Below are positions 53,417 to 62,940 of a DNA stretch of 64,000 bases, in pieces (the first letter of the stretch is position 1; every line of letters starts with the position of its first letter). A model generated the notes under the pieces. It saw nothing but the letters and a program-made list of their open reading frames with translations. It did no database searches and was not told the DNA's origin. The stretch spans positions 1 to 64,000 of the forward strand of contig SUSZ01000003.1 of NCBI GenBank assembly GCA_015063165.1. Reading direction: 5' to 3'. The stretch is from Thermoplasmata archaeon. Its GTDB lineage: Archaea > Thermoplasmatota > Thermoplasmata > Methanomassiliicoccales > Methanomethylophilaceae. The translations under genes were made by a program, and so were the position numbers.

Positions 53417-54445
53417 ATGGCCTTCTTCTCGAGGAAACCCAAAGGTCCCTTCATCAAAACGTCCGAGATGACTATGCATTGGGACACCGAAGACCCATTC
53501 ATATTCGTGTCCCACCACGAGGACGACTACCCTCATGGCAACGCCCAGATGGCTCCGCCTCTGCAGGAGATCTCCGGGAGGAACCTGGGCCGCGATTACA
53601 AGAAGACGTTCGGGTTCAGGATGTACAACGGAAAGGTGGTTCCAGGATTCCCCATGCATGCCCATTGGGGATACGAGACCATCACCCTGCCACAGACAGG
53701 ATACGTGGACCATTCCGACTGCGAGGGCAACACCGGGCGTTTCGGATTCGGCGATGTCCAGTGGGTGTCCGCACCCGGGTTCTACGAGCACTGCGAGATG
53801 TATCCTCTGGTGGACCAGGAAGGCAGGAACCCCAACGACATCACGCAGATCATGATCGCCCTTCCTCTGGAGAAGAAGAACCTTCCGGAATCGTCTGTCA
53901 ACACTGTCTGGAAGGAGGAGATGCCCTATTTCGAGACCGAAGGCTGCCGTGTCCAGGTCATTTGCGGCGAATACAACGGGAAGAGCGTATGGTCGCCCAG
54001 CACCCACACCTGGGCAGACAAGTCCCATTCAGTGAGGATCCTGAGGATTGAGCTCGATCCCAGCGGGAAGTTCGAGGTAGGTCCCGCAGACCCCAAGGTC
54101 AACAGGAACCTGTATTTCGTCTCCGGGGACAAAGCGAAGGTCATGGGGTTCGAGGTCATCTGGAATCTTCACATGAAGATCGATCCCGGCGCCACTGTAG
54201 ATATCGAGAACGGCTCGGAGAAGTCCGTGTTCTGGCTTCTGGAAGGGGAGCCTATAGGCCAGAAGATGTCCATGTTCGGGCCTATCTTGCTGGGGACCGA
54301 CCAAGAGGTCAGGGACGCCCTTCAGACAATCAGGCTCGAGGAATTCAAGCGCTGGCCCTGGGACGTCATCGACAGGGTCAACCCTGTTGATTCCGGAAGG
54401 TTCCTGCTCCGTTCCGACGGCACGCGCGAGACCCCTCCCGAATGA
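53417..54445 (+). CDS. Pirin-family cupin protein
   Basis: A 342-aa bicupin of the pirin family. Metal ligands sit in FPMHAHWGYETITL (H-x-H and Glu) with a later histidine in YEHCEM. Pirins bind Fe or Ni; some act as quercetinases, others as regulators. The C-terminal cupin and the GPILLGTDQEVRDAL tail are present. No ribosome-binding site is visible; the gene may be leaderless. Its stop lies directly beside the stop of the convergent secreted-protein gene. Confidence 0.88.
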   Translation: MAFFSRKPKGPFIKTSEMTMHWDTEDPFIFVSHHEDDYPHGNAQMAPPLQEISGRNLGRDYKKTFGFRMYNGKVVPGFPMHAHWGYETITLPQTGYVDHSDCEGNTGRFGFGDVQWVSAPGFYEHCEMYPLVDQEGRNPNDITQIMIALPLEKKNLPESSVNTVWKEEMPYFETEGCRVQVICGEYNGKSVWSPSTHTWADKSHSVRILRIELDPSGKFEVGPADPKVNRNLYFVSGDKAKVMGFEVIWNLHMKIDPGATVDIENGSEKSVFWLLEGEPIGQKMSMFGPILLGTDQEVRDALQTIRLEEFKRWPWDVIDRVNPVDSGRFLLRSDGTRETPPE

Positions 54446-55534
54446 TCAGTACCTGAACATGCCCTCGTGCATCTTCGCGACGGCGATGAAGATGAAGATG
54501 GCGGCCGCGATAAGGGACATCGCAGGCTGCCACATCCCTTCCTCTATGCGTTCAGGCTCGCGATAAGGGTCCAGGCCGTCGTCCCTCATGTACTCCCCTG
54601 CGAGCTCGCCGCGGGAGAATTTTTCGAACGGCTTCGATACCGCATCCATGTAGCTGTCGACGGTCGCTTTCTTGGAATCGTTCTGGAAGAACGAATCAGG
54701 GACAGCACCGTGAGATGTCCCTGATGTGCATTCCCCGATGTCCCTGATATATCTGTAAGTGCCGCTATCAGCTGTGAAATCGATGTTCACATCGGCGGAA
54801 TCCTCCCTGCTGCTCCATCTGCAGTAGACCTCGTCTCCAGGCTTCACTCCTTTGTCCTCGTCGGGATAGATGAAGTCGGAGACTGTGACCGACCTGGTGT
54901 CCCAAATGCCGTATATGTCGGCGTTGGAGACGACGCCGTCATGAACGAAAGATGCAAGGAGATCGACGAATCCATACGTGGTCCTGATCATGGTGGACGA
55001 GTTTATCGCATAGATCCTCGGGTCGTACTCCTGGGCGGTAGCGGTCTCGCGAAGGTCGACGTCTATTTTCAGTATGATGCGGCCGACTATGGTTCCGGTG
55101 TCATCAGACGAATACTCCATGAACGGGAAGGTGCCGTCGGTGACGTCCTCGTCGAACGCGTCGTAGCCGGAACCGTCCGCTTCTAGCGCTATGGAGAGGT
55201 CGTATTCCAGGCAATAGGTGTAGAACGTCTCCATCTGCTTCTTCTGACTGACGGATCCTGTGCCGTCGCCCGAGGTTATTTCGAGGCTGAAGCGGATGTT
55301 TGCGGCTGTAGCCTTGGTCTCCGGGCAGCCGTCGCCTGACAGGTTGATGCCGACAGTCTCCAGCACGTAGCGGTGGATCATGTCTAGGAAGCCGTCTCCG
55401 AGAAGTTCCTCCATCTCCTCTTGGGGAATGGAGTCGTAGGACACCTTGAAATCGGAAGAGGCATCGGCTTGGCTTGCGGGAACCAGCGCCAATGCGACCG
55501 CCAGCACGAGCAGGATCGCTGCCTTCGGGGTCAT
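54446..55534 (-). CDS. Secreted protein with C-terminal membrane anchor, unknown function
   Basis: A 362-aa protein with a signal peptide (MTPKAAILLVLAVALALVP, cut near ADASS) and one hydrophobic segment near the C-terminus (SLIAAAIFIFIAVAK) followed by a short tail. So it is extracellular and membrane-anchored. The body is acidic and beta-rich, with no family I recognise. Its ATG overlaps the stop of the upstream LRR protein gene (ATGA), making the two an operon. Confidence 0.75.
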   Translation of the reverse strand: MTPKAAILLVLAVALALVPASQADASSDFKVSYDSIPQEEMEELLGDGFLDMIHRYVLETVGINLSGDGCPETKATAANIRFSLEITSGDGTGSVSQKKQMETFYTYCLEYDLSIALEADGSGYDAFDEDVTDGTFPFMEYSSDDTGTIVGRIILKIDVDLRETATAQEYDPRIYAINSSTMIRTTYGFVDLLASFVHDGVVSNADIYGIWDTRSVTVSDFIYPDEDKGVKPGDEVYCRWSSREDSADVNIDFTADSGTYRYIRDIGECTSGTSHGAVPDSFFQNDSKKATVDSYMDAVSKPFEKFSRGELAGEYMRDDGLDPYREPERIEEGMWQPAMSLIAAAIFIFIAVAKMHEGMFRY

Positions 55535-56949
55535 ATCGATGTCCTGTGGAATCCTGGTTTGTCCAGGGTCTTGTATTCGAACGTGCCATGCTTGTAATAG
55601 TTGCTGACCAGCAGGGTTCCTGTCTCGCTGTAGAAGTCCACGGAGATCACCGCATTCATCGGGAATGTGTACTCGCCTATCGTTAGCGACGCCCTCCTCT
55701 GGATGTCGATGCTGCCCAGGGACGAGCAGCTGCTGAACGCCTCGTACCCTATCTCATCGACGCTTGCGGGAATGGTCATAGAGGTTAGTGACGTGCATCT
55801 GGCGAAGGCCCTGGTTCCTATGCTCTCGATTCCTTCCGATACCTGCACAGCAGTCAACGAGGTGCATCCCTCGAACGCCCTGTCACCAATGCTCTTCACG
55901 GTGGTGGGGATGACGACGCTCTTCAGGGTAGAGCATCCGTAGAAGGCGTATGTTCCGATGGTCTCGATGCCTTCTGTCAGCTCGACCTCCGTGAGCGCGT
56001 TGCAGTCGAAGAATGCGAAGTCGCCTATGCTGGAGATGTTGTGCGGGAGGGACACCGTCTTCAGGTTCTTGCATCCTTGGAAGGCCCCGTAGACTTCCGA
56101 GGTGCCGTCCGGGACCGACATCTCGGTGAGGCCGGTGCAGTTGAGGAAAGCGTTCCATCCCAGCGTTCTGAGGCCGCTTGGCAGCTCCATGGTCTTGATC
56201 GACGAGCAGTTGGCGAAAGCGTTGTTCCCTATCGTCGTGACTGTCGAGGGAAGCGGCGCCGTTTTTATCCAGGAGCATCCGGAGAACGCGTTGTTTCCGA
56301 TGGTGGTGACCCCCTCGGGTATGACAACCGAGTCTATCCAGTCCTTGTCGAAGCCGAACATCTGGTTGTTCGCTCCGTTGCAGATGACGGAGACGTTTGA
56401 CGGCATCACGAGGGTTCCTCTGTATGTTCCTTTCCATGTCACCTTGGAGACTGCATCGTCGTCGAACGTGAACATGTAGGCCTCATACCATCCGCCGCTG
56501 CTATACACCATTGCGGCTCCAGGCTCGGCCTTGGATATCCCTTTGCCTCCAATGAGGTCTGCGGACAGGGTGAGGTCCTCCCCGGTGGCGTTTATGATGG
56601 TAACCTTGTAGGGGTCGTCGAAGATCTGGGAATCCCCTTCTATGGATACGCTGGATTCCCCTATGAACGTCAGGGACACCAGCGAAGGGCATCCCGAGAA
56701 CGCTCCCGCTCCGATGCTGGTGACCGTCGAGGGTATCGTGACGAACCTCAGCTTCTCGCAGCCTATGAAAGCCCCAGCGGATATCGATGCGGTTTCTTCC
56801 GGGATGTAAATCGAAGTGAGCGTTGAGCCTCCTGCCTCCACCGATGGCTCGTCGGCATCCGTCTGTCCCTGCTGGTACAGGGCCCCTCCGAATGCCAGTA
56901 TCAGCGTCAGGAGCACCACGACTAGAGCCGTGGTCTTGATGGCGTCCAT
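55531..56949 (-). CDS. BspA-type LRR surface protein
   Basis: A 472-aa protein with an N-terminal signal or anchor (MDAIKTTALVVVLLTLILAF), one pair of LRR_5 repeats, a 100-residue linker, then about eight LRR_5 repeats (GITTIGNNAFSGCSW-type units) ending in a short beta tail. The open frame to 57117 overlaps the transglutaminase gene; ATG 56949 begins the hydrophobic segment. It is followed by an overlapping anchored-protein gene and preceded by the transglutaminase, so the three probably form one surface operon. Confidence 0.87.
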   Translation of the reverse strand: MDAIKTTALVVVLLTLILAFGGALYQQGQTDADEPSVEAGGSTLTSIYIPEETASISAGAFIGCEKLRFVTIPSTVTSIGAGAFSGCPSLVSLTFIGESSVSIEGDSQIFDDPYKVTIINATGEDLTLSADLIGGKGISKAEPGAAMVYSSGGWYEAYMFTFDDDAVSKVTWKGTYRGTLVMPSNVSVICNGANNQMFGFDKDWIDSVVIPEGVTTIGNNAFSGCSWIKTAPLPSTVTTIGNNAFANCSSIKTMELPSGLRTLGWNAFLNCTGLTEMSVPDGTSEVYGAFQGCKNLKTVSLPHNISSIGDFAFFDCNALTEVELTEGIETIGTYAFYGCSTLKSVVIPTTVKSIGDRAFEGCTSLTAVQVSEGIESIGTRAFARCTSLTSMTIPASVDEIGYEAFSSCSSLGSIDIQRRASLTIGEYTFPMNAVISVDFYSETGTLLVSNYYKHGTFEYKTLDKPGFHRTSI

Positions 56950-57004
56950 GTCTTCCGATGAATCTCCAGCAATAGATAAAGATAGGGTGCTGAAGACGAA
57001 TTTT

Positions 57005-58492
57005 TCAGACCTTGCGACCGCAATACGGGCAGAATTCAGCGTTCGTTTCGAGGGTATGGCCGCATTCGGGGCAGATGCTGTCGCGGTCGAACCTGCGTTC
57101 GGTCCCGATGCCGTCATAGTCGGGAACGTAGTTCGGAGGGTATCTCCTGCTGGAGATGAACTTGAACACGAGGAACGCGGCGATGACGGCGACTCCTCCG
57201 AGAACGAGACCCCATTTCTCCAGGAACGTCTTCTCGATGTATCCTACGGTGTAGGTTCCGGTTTCCTTCAGGTTGAACGGACCGCCGTGGGAGATCTTCT
57301 CTCCGTTCCGATACGCGTCCACGAAGTAATCCAGATATTCCGACGTCGTGGGAACCTCGAGGGCGAACTTCCCCTCCAGCCCGAGCTCCTTCAAGGTAAT
57401 GGGCTCCTCGTCCAGATACATCCTCACATCGCAGTCGAAGGCGCCGCTGAGGCCGTACGTCTGGGAGGCGGGGCCGCGCTTCACGGAGACCGCCCAGTTA
57501 TCGTAGGAACCGTTCTCCATATACTTCGCCAAGGTCTTCATGGTCAAGGAGTTGTAAGTCAGCTTGTAGTCTCCGATTGGGAGGTAGTAGTTCGTGACGG
57601 TTCCGCCGGCGCTCTGTATGGCGCTGTATTTGAGCGAAGATGCGCGGGTGTAGGTGTCGCCGGAGTACGGGTCGTATCCGTATGACGTGGTGGATGCGCT
57701 CACTCCGAACTCTGTGTCGGCGACGCGGGCGGACGAGAACTTGCCGGCGGGAGTGTCGGTCTCGGAGCCTATGAGAAAATAGTCGTATCCGGCGCAATCA
57801 GGGCAGGCCACGTCGTCCCAGGTGACATCGACGTAGTACCATGTGGAGTTCATGTGGACGAGGTTCCAGGCGTGCAGGCTGTCGCTCTCGCTCTCGGTGG
57901 AGCCGACGATCATGAGCGAGCTGATGCCGTTCTGCTGGCATAGGTAGTTGAACGCGCTGGCGTAGCCGTCGCACTTGCTCCTGCCTTCCACGAGGGCCCC
58001 GTACGCGTTGTTGCACTGGTCCGTGGTCTTGTCGTAGCGGGTGCTGTACGCCACGGCGTCGTGGATGGAGCGTATGACGTCCGCAGGGGTGCTTCCGCCT
58101 ATGGTCAGCGCAGCAGCGGCGTCCTTGAGCTCTTTGGACATGGCCTCGGCCTCGGAAAGCGTGAGATTCCCGGTGTGGGTTATCGAAGAAGCCATGCCTG
58201 TGGCTTTGTACACGAACAGGCTGTACTCGTTCTCGAACCAGAACAGCTCGGGATGGTCGGAGAGGAACGCGCCGCGCATGATTTCGCTCTCCTCCGCGGT
58301 AAGGAAGGGGATGTCGCACTCGGACCCCATCTCGGAAACGGTGCTGTACAGCGAATCGTACGCCGTCTTCTGCTGGTCCGTAAGGCTGTCGTATGCGGAA
58401 TACTCCGTGTCGGCAGACGCGACCAATTCTGATGGAACGAAAAGGACGATCGCCAGCACCAAAACGACCACCGACAGCCTGAACAAGCGCAT
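57005..58492 (-). CDS. Membrane-anchored transglutaminase-like protein with C-terminal zinc ribbon
   Basis: A 495-aa protein. Signal peptide (MRLFRLSVVVLVLAIVLF), then a transglutaminase/cysteine-protease core with a complete triad: Cys174 (GRSKCDGYA), His207 (SLHAWNLV) and Asp222 (YYVDVTWDD). A beta-rich region follows, then one membrane span near residue 435 and a cytosolic zinc ribbon (CPECG/CPYCG) at the end. The enzyme would act outside the cell, either cross-linking or cutting surface proteins such as the LRR proteins encoded next to it. It lies 55 bp upstream of one of them. Confidence 0.88.
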   Translation of the reverse strand: MRLFRLSVVVLVLAIVLFVPSELVASADTEYSAYDSLTDQQKTAYDSLYSTVSEMGSECDIPFLTAEESEIMRGAFLSDHPELFWFENEYSLFVYKATGMASSITHTGNLTLSEAEAMSKELKDAAAALTIGGSTPADVIRSIHDAVAYSTRYDKTTDQCNNAYGALVEGRSKCDGYASAFNYLCQQNGISSLMIVGSTESESDSLHAWNLVHMNSTWYYVDVTWDDVACPDCAGYDYFLIGSETDTPAGKFSSARVADTEFGVSASTTSYGYDPYSGDTYTRASSLKYSAIQSAGGTVTNYYLPIGDYKLTYNSLTMKTLAKYMENGSYDNWAVSVKRGPASQTYGLSGAFDCDVRMYLDEEPITLKELGLEGKFALEVPTTSEYLDYFVDAYRNGEKISHGGPFNLKETGTYTVGYIEKTFLEKWGLVLGGVAVIAAFLVFKFISSRRYPPNYVPDYDGIGTERRFDRDSICPECGHTLETNAEFCPYCGRKV

Positions 58493-58515
58493 GGGCTCTG
58501 TAATGGTCAGGGGGC

Positions 58516-59412
58516 TTATCTATTTGACCCGTCCGGATTTCCATCGGATTCGCAGTTGAGGAGGACAACAGACATCAGTATGAGGGCTATCCCTAGAATC
58601 TCCGCCATCCCCAGCTCCTCGCCGAAAAGGACGAAACCGACGACCGTGGCCACCATCGGCTCGACGAACGCTATGACCGCAGCCTTCCCGGCATCCATGC
58701 GGTTCAGCCCGTACGTGTAGAGGAAGTAGGGCACCAGGGTTATCAGGACACCCAGAGCCAGCATCATCGTAGCCGAGCCGGACGAAGCGGCCGAGGCTAT
58801 CTCGGTCACGTCGGAGAACGGGAGAAGGGCCACGGCGGCGACCAGGAACGTGTAGAACGTTATGGTGAACGGATGGTACTTCTTCAAGGCGACCTTGCCG
58901 AATATGCTGTACAGGGCGTATCCGAAGCCGGAGCCGACTCCTACGGCTATTCCCAGGGCGTTGATGCTCCCGAGGCCCCCCAGCACTCCAGCGGTCAGCG
59001 CGCATCCGCAGAAGGCTGCTATGAGGGCCAGGACCTTCCTCCTGGTGATCCTCTCCTTGAAGAATATCACCGACATGACCATCACGAAGCACGGGGCGGT
59101 GTACAGAAGGACGGCTGCCATGGACAGGGTGACCATGGTGGTCGCGGTGAAGTACAGCACGTTGAACATCGCGATGCTCAGTATGCCTGTGCCCAGGAAC
59201 ATCCAGATGTCTTTAGGGGATATCCTGAGGAGCTTCCTGTCGAAGACTGCCAGAATGACGAATATGCAGAATGCGGTGACCGAGCATCTGACCTCCGTTA
59301 TCTGCATGGCGCTGAGTCCCGCATCCGTCAAGGAACGGGTGAAAATGCCTATGAGTCCCCAGAGGGAGGCCGCGACGATGACACACAGGGCGGCAGAGCC
59401 CGAATTGCGCAT
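58516..59412 (-). CDS. EamA/DMT-family transporter
   Basis: A 298-aa protein with ten spans in two EamA repeats. The first begins CVIVAASLWGLIGIFTRSL; the second GVGSGFGYALYSIFGKVALK. The end of each repeat has the usual proline/glycine-rich helix (VEPMVATVVGFVLFGEEL). Members export amino acids, nucleotides or other metabolites; the substrate is unknown. It ends in TAA, 23 bp from the transglutaminase start, on the same strand. Confidence 0.92.
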   Translation of the reverse strand: MRNSGSAALCVIVAASLWGLIGIFTRSLTDAGLSAMQITEVRCSVTAFCIFVILAVFDRKLLRISPKDIWMFLGTGILSIAMFNVLYFTATTMVTLSMAAVLLYTAPCFVMVMSVIFFKERITRRKVLALIAAFCGCALTAGVLGGLGSINALGIAVGVGSGFGYALYSIFGKVALKKYHPFTITFYTFLVAAVALLPFSDVTEIASAASSGSATMMLALGVLITLVPYFLYTYGLNRMDAGKAAVIAFVEPMVATVVGFVLFGEELGMAEILGIALILMSVVLLNCESDGNPDGSNR

Positions 59413-59423
59413 GGGACCGCCGT

Positions 59424-59792
59424 TCAGTGGGCGTTCATGTAGTTGTCGTCATCGGGGATCTCGTACTTGATCCCTCCCTCGTCCAGGATGGCCTGGTACT
59501 TCGTGACGATCTTGTTAAGGTTGTTGAACTTCTCGTAGGTCTTGAGGTAGAACTCCTTCCTGTCCATGGGGAAGACCAGCCTGACCTTTCCTTTCCTGTT
59601 GTAGCCTTCCGGCTTCCTGTTCAGCTCGAGGTCGGCCAGGTTAAGGGCGATATACATCTGCAATATCTCGTCCTCCTCCGGCATCTGCCCGATCTCTTCG
59701 AGAAGAGCCTTGAGCAGATCGGGGAAGACGGGCGCGAGGTCTTTGTAGTCGGAACCGTCTTTGAGAACGAAATGAGTGCTGACGAACTTCAT
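59424..59792 (-). CDS. Hypothetical protein
   Basis: A 122-aa soluble, highly charged, mostly helical protein (SDYKDLAPVFPDLLKALLEEI, KTYEKFNNLNKIVTKYQAIL). No family is recognised. The longest frame opens with TTG 59804; ATG 59792 is preferred and has a GTGA site nearby. It lies 11 bp upstream of the EamA gene on the same strand, so the two may be co-transcribed. Confidence 0.7.
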   Translation of the reverse strand: MKFVSTHFVLKDGSDYKDLAPVFPDLLKALLEEIGQMPEEDEILQMYIALNLADLELNRKPEGYNRKGKVRLVFPMDRKEFYLKTYEKFNNLNKIVTKYQAILDEGGIKYEIPDDDNYMNAH

Positions 59793-59860
59793 CGTCACTG
59801 TCAATGCAGACCGATATTAAACGGTTTTCGAACAATTACGGTCGATGGATGCTTGATGAG

Positions 59861-59871
59861 ATAATATATAA
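59861..59871 (+). promoter_or_regulatory. TATA box of the thiD-thiN gene
   Basis: ATAATATATAA ends about 20 nt before the ATG at 59892, leaving almost no leader. Confidence 0.6.
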
Positions 59872-59891
59872 GTTCACCATAAAGCCAAGCG

Positions 59892-61178
59892 ATGAGAACA
59901 GCTCTAACGGTGGCGGGATCGGATTCCGTCGGAGGAGCGGGCATCCAGGCCGACGTGAAGGCCATGGCAGTGCTCGGGGTCCACGCCGCCTCAGTCATCA
60001 CAGCAATCACCGCACAGAACACGCGTGGCGTTTCTGGCATCCTCCCTGTTTCGGAGGAATTCGTGAAGTCGCAGCTGGAGGCAGTTCTCCGCGACTGCGA
60101 CGTCAAGGCCGTCAAGACCGGGATGCTCTACAGCGCAGACATCGCCGAGACGGTAGTGGACATACTGGAAGACCATGAGATGCCCTTGGTCGTGGATCCC
60201 GTGATGATATCCGGGACAGGATACGACCTGGCGCAGGACGACCTCGTGAAGACGCTCAAGAGGGATGTCATCCCCATGTGCGAGCTCGTGACAACCAACA
60301 GGCACGAGGCAGAGGTCCTTTCCGGCATGAAGATACAGAACAAGGACGACCTGATGTTCGCCTGCGAGGTCATCGGAAAGACCGGGTCCTCGGTGTACAT
60401 CAAGGGCGGGCACTTCAACACCCCCACGGTGGTCGACTATCTCTATCTGTCCTCCGAGTTCACGAAATTCGAATACCCTCGCCTGAAGAAGTCCGGGCAC
60501 GGAAGCGGATGCGTCCTGTCCTCCTTCATAACGGCCAGCCTAGCCAAAGGAATCGACATAATGAACGCCGTGGTCAAGTCCAGGGAGCTCATCCAGGACT
60601 CCATTGCGACACAGTACCAGATCGGGAAGGGCGACCTCGTCGTCAACCCCATGGTCAAGCTGAAGGGAGATAGCGACCGTTCCGCGGTCCTCGGTGCCCT
60701 CGACAGCGCCACATCCAGGATCTTGGACATAGTTCCCGACGAGCTCGTTCCAAAGAGCGGGATGAACATCGCCATGGCGATGAAGGACGCCGCAGGCCCC
60801 GAGGAGATCGCTGCCGTCGACAAGAGGATGTCCGTCCATAACGGCATCATCAGGAGGAACGGCCAGATCAAGTTCGGAGCAGCGGAGAACCTGTCTTACA
60901 TCCTCCTCACGGTCATGAAGCATGACCCATCGATGAGATGCATCATGAGCATCGCCTACAGCCCTGACACCATGTACGTCATGCAGGACATAGGCCTGAA
61001 CGTGGTCGTTGCCGAGATGAGCCGCGACCGTCCCACCGAATCCACCGAAGCCGCGCTATCCAAGTCCAAGCGCATCCCAGACGCCATCGTGGACAAGGGC
61101 GGCAGGAAAGAGAGGATAATCAGGCTCCTTGCTAAAGACACCAAGGACATGCTAGGGAAGCTCGAGCAGCTTCTCTGA
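59892..61178 (+). CDS. thiDN: Bifunctional HMP/HMP-P kinase and ThiN-type thiamine-phosphate synthase
   Basis: A 428-aa fusion. Residues 1-255 are ThiD, a ribokinase-like kinase phosphorylating hydroxymethylpyrimidine and its monophosphate: [31 protein letters not shown] and the [12 protein letters not shown] catalytic loop. Residues 265-428 are a ThiN domain, the archaeal enzyme joining HMP-PP and HET-P to thiamine phosphate ([25 protein letters not shown]). A ThiE gene at 62941 encodes the same final step by an unrelated fold. The message is nearly leaderless and ends at a clear terminator. Confidence 0.94.
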   Translation: MRTALTVAGSDSVGGAGIQADVKAMAVLGVHAASVITAITAQNTRGVSGILPVSEEFVKSQLEAVLRDCDVKAVKTGMLYSADIAETVVDILEDHEMPLVVDPVMISGTGYDLAQDDLVKTLKRDVIPMCELVTTNRHEAEVLSGMKIQNKDDLMFACEVIGKTGSSVYIKGGHFNTPTVVDYLYLSSEFTKFEYPRLKKSGHGSGCVLSSFITASLAKGIDIMNAVVKSRELIQDSIATQYQIGKGDLVVNPMVKLKGDSDRSAVLGALDSATSRILDIVPDELVPKSGMNIAMAMKDAAGPEEIAAVDKRMSVHNGIIRRNGQIKFGAAENLSYILLTVMKHDPSMRCIMSIAYSPDTMYVMQDIGLNVVVAEMSRDRPTESTEAALSKSKRIPDAIVDKGGRKERIIRLLAKDTKDMLGKLEQLL

Positions 61179-61187
61179 AACCATACG

Positions 61188-61209
61188 CGGGGCAAGTCCC
61201 CGTTCTTTT
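61188..61209 (+). terminator. Terminator after thiDN
   Basis: 5-bp stem CGGGG/CCCCG with a 5-nt loop (61188-61202), then TTCTTTT, 10 nt after the stop codon. Confidence 0.7.
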
Positions 61210-61268
61210 CACAATTTCATCCGAGCAATCAGATTTCTTAGTTTTTATAGAAAAGGGAAGAGGTTTTC

Positions 61269-61280
61269 GGGCCGAAGCCC
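61269..61280 (-). terminator. Short hairpin after the FKBP gene
   Basis: GGGC-TTCG-GCCC tetraloop hairpin (minus strand), 7 nt after the stop. The tract that follows is only moderately T-rich. Confidence 0.45.
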
Positions 61281-61287
61281 AATCTGA

Positions 61288-62193
61288 TCAGGAGATCGAG
61301 ACGAGCTTCATCTCGAAGTACAGGTCCTCGTTGACGGTACCCCTGTCGGAAGTCTTGTAGGTGAACGTGGAAGAGGAAACCTCCTCGACATACCACTTCT
61401 GGGTTCCGAAGTCGAACGCCTCCATCTGGATGGTGTTTCCAGAGACGGTGGTGGTGTTCTTGAAGGCGAGGTTGCAGGTGATGTTGTCCTTGTCTGCGTA
61501 AGTCACCGCGAACGTCAACTTCTCGGATCCGGTCTCGGGAGCGTCTCCGTTGGGGGAGAAGGTGTAGGAGGATCCTGCGACAGGCTTGTTCATGATGGTG
61601 ACGGTGTTGCTGCTGGACGAGAGTACCGCGGTCGCATTCCATCCGTAGACTGTGGTGAAATCGGTGGGCACTCCAGCGGTCAGAGTCTTGTCGTAGAGCG
61701 TCTTGAATGCGTTGTTAGGCATTGTCTGAGTCGTGGGGACGGTGAACCCGTTGAGATTCGCGGTGGCAGTCGTGTCTGGTCCAACGTATCCTTCGCCGGC
61801 AGGAATCTTGACCTTGAAGACGTCTCCGACCTTGTGTCCGACGATCGAGTTCTCGAACAGCGCAAGGGCGCTGCCGGATCCGATGGTGACGGACAGAGGG
61901 CTGTAGGAAGTCCTCACGGTGAAGTCGCTCGACTTCGCGATGCTGTCGTCAGTGGCAACGCTCTTGTAGCTGGTGTCGAAAACGAGCGCGCCGTCTTCTT
62001 TGACGTAATTGTAGTATGATCCCGTGTAGTCTACGGTGACCGAGTCCCCGTATGCTGCGACCCTGTCGTCATGAGACGCCAGTTGATCGGCTGCATAGAC
62101 GCCGAGAACCGCGATCGCCGCGATAACGAAAAGCACGAGACAGACCATGAAGATCGGGTCGTGCTCCTTCTTTTTAGTCTCTTCGCCGGCCAT
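61288..62193 (-). CDS. Membrane-anchored FKBP-type peptidyl-prolyl isomerase
   Basis: A 301-aa protein with a short charged cytosolic start, one membrane span (MVCLVLFVIAAIAVLGVYA), then an FKBP domain outside the cell: VTVDYTGSYYN, GALVFDTS, SPLSVTIGSG and VGDVFKVKIPAGEGYVG. A 170-residue extension follows, with a further beta-rich region typical of archaeal long FKBPs. It probably helps fold exported proteins. A TATA element at 62222-62229 would start the message near 62200, favouring ATG 62193 over 62211. Confidence 0.9.
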   Translation of the reverse strand: MAGEETKKKEHDPIFMVCLVLFVIAAIAVLGVYAADQLASHDDRVAAYGDSVTVDYTGSYYNYVKEDGALVFDTSYKSVATDDSIAKSSDFTVRTSYSPLSVTIGSGSALALFENSIVGHKVGDVFKVKIPAGEGYVGPDTTATANLNGFTVPTTQTMPNNAFKTLYDKTLTAGVPTDFTTVYGWNATAVLSSSSNTVTIMNKPVAGSSYTFSPNGDAPETGSEKLTFAVTYADKDNITCNLAFKNTTTVSGNTIQMEAFDFGTQKWYVEEVSSSTFTYKTSDRGTVNEDLYFEMKLVSIS

Positions 62194-62221
62194 TATAACC
62201 GTCGCTCGCATTATGATGACC

Positions 62222-62229
62222 TTATAAAA
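62222..62229 (-). promoter_or_regulatory. TATA box of the FKBP gene
   Basis: TTTTATAA on the minus strand, about 30 nt before the chosen ATG. Confidence 0.5.
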
Positions 62230-62276
62230 CGTTTCTTATCATAATAGTCACGAAATCGTTTTAGAAAACAGCGCAA

Positions 62277-62867
62277 TCAGCGAACTCTGAAAGCCACTCC
62301 CATCCTTTGGGCTATGCGAGAGCATTCCTCCTCTGATTCCGGAGGGATGTATCCGCCCACTATGGAGACGGTGACGCCGCCGATGGACTCCCTGCACTTC
62401 TCGATGAACTTCAGAACGGCGTCGTAGGAATCTATCCCGAACCTGCTCCTGGTGATCTCGAGGTACTCCTCGGAGCTGGACGCGTTCAGGCTTATAGAAA
62501 TCCTGTCGATGCATTCCGCGAGCTCCGGAACGATGTCCCTGCCGTTGATGAGGTCTCCCAGGCCGTTGGTGTCCAGGCGGATGTTCTTTCCGAGCCTCTC
62601 CTTGATCATCCTCGCCGTCACCAGCAGGTCGTCCAGCCTTTCCGTCGGCTCGCCGTATCCGCAGAACACTATCTCCCTCGATTCGGACAGGTCTCTTGAT
62701 TCGAGGTCCGCCAGTATCTCCTCCGGAGTCGGCTCGTGGTCCAGCCAAAGGCATTCCGCATCGCCGAGGGCGTCCGTGCTGTTCCTGACGCAGAATATGC
62801 ATTTGCACGGGCAGCGGTTGGTCATGTTGATGTAATACGTCTTGCCGTAGCGGTAGACGATGGTCAT
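62277..62867 (-). CDS. TatD-linked radical SAM protein
   Basis: A 196-aa radical SAM protein with CX3CX2C in NRCPCKCIFC, then EIVFCGYGEPTERLDDLL, RLDTNGLGDLINGRDI, and ISISLNASSSEEYL. This matches the small family usually encoded beside or fused to TatD nucleases. No TatD gene is in view. The frame extends to a TTG at 62909, but the family starts at MTIVYRYG, the ATG at 62867. The reaction is unknown. Confidence 0.87.
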   Translation of the reverse strand: MTIVYRYGKTYYINMTNRCPCKCIFCVRNSTDALGDAECLWLDHEPTPEEILADLESRDLSESREIVFCGYGEPTERLDDLLVTARMIKERLGKNIRLDTNGLGDLINGRDIVPELAECIDRISISLNASSSEEYLEITRSRFGIDSYDAVLKFIEKCRESIGGVTVSIVGGYIPPESEEECSRIAQRMGVAFRVR

Positions 62868-62891
62868 GTACCCGCGATGCGCTGGATTATA

Positions 62892-62917
62892 GATAGCCTT
62901 TGCTGGCAAACGCTATC
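62892..62917. promoter_or_regulatory. 26-bp near-perfect palindrome between the radical SAM gene and thiE
   Basis: GATAGC and GCTATC arms enclose a TTTGC-TG-GCAAA inner dyad, with one mismatched pair outside the 2-bp centre. It lies 23 bp before the thiE ATG and 24 bp before the divergent gene, a good place for a shared operator. Confidence 0.5.
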
Positions 62918-62940
62918 TACCAAGCGACCGTTGCAGTGCC

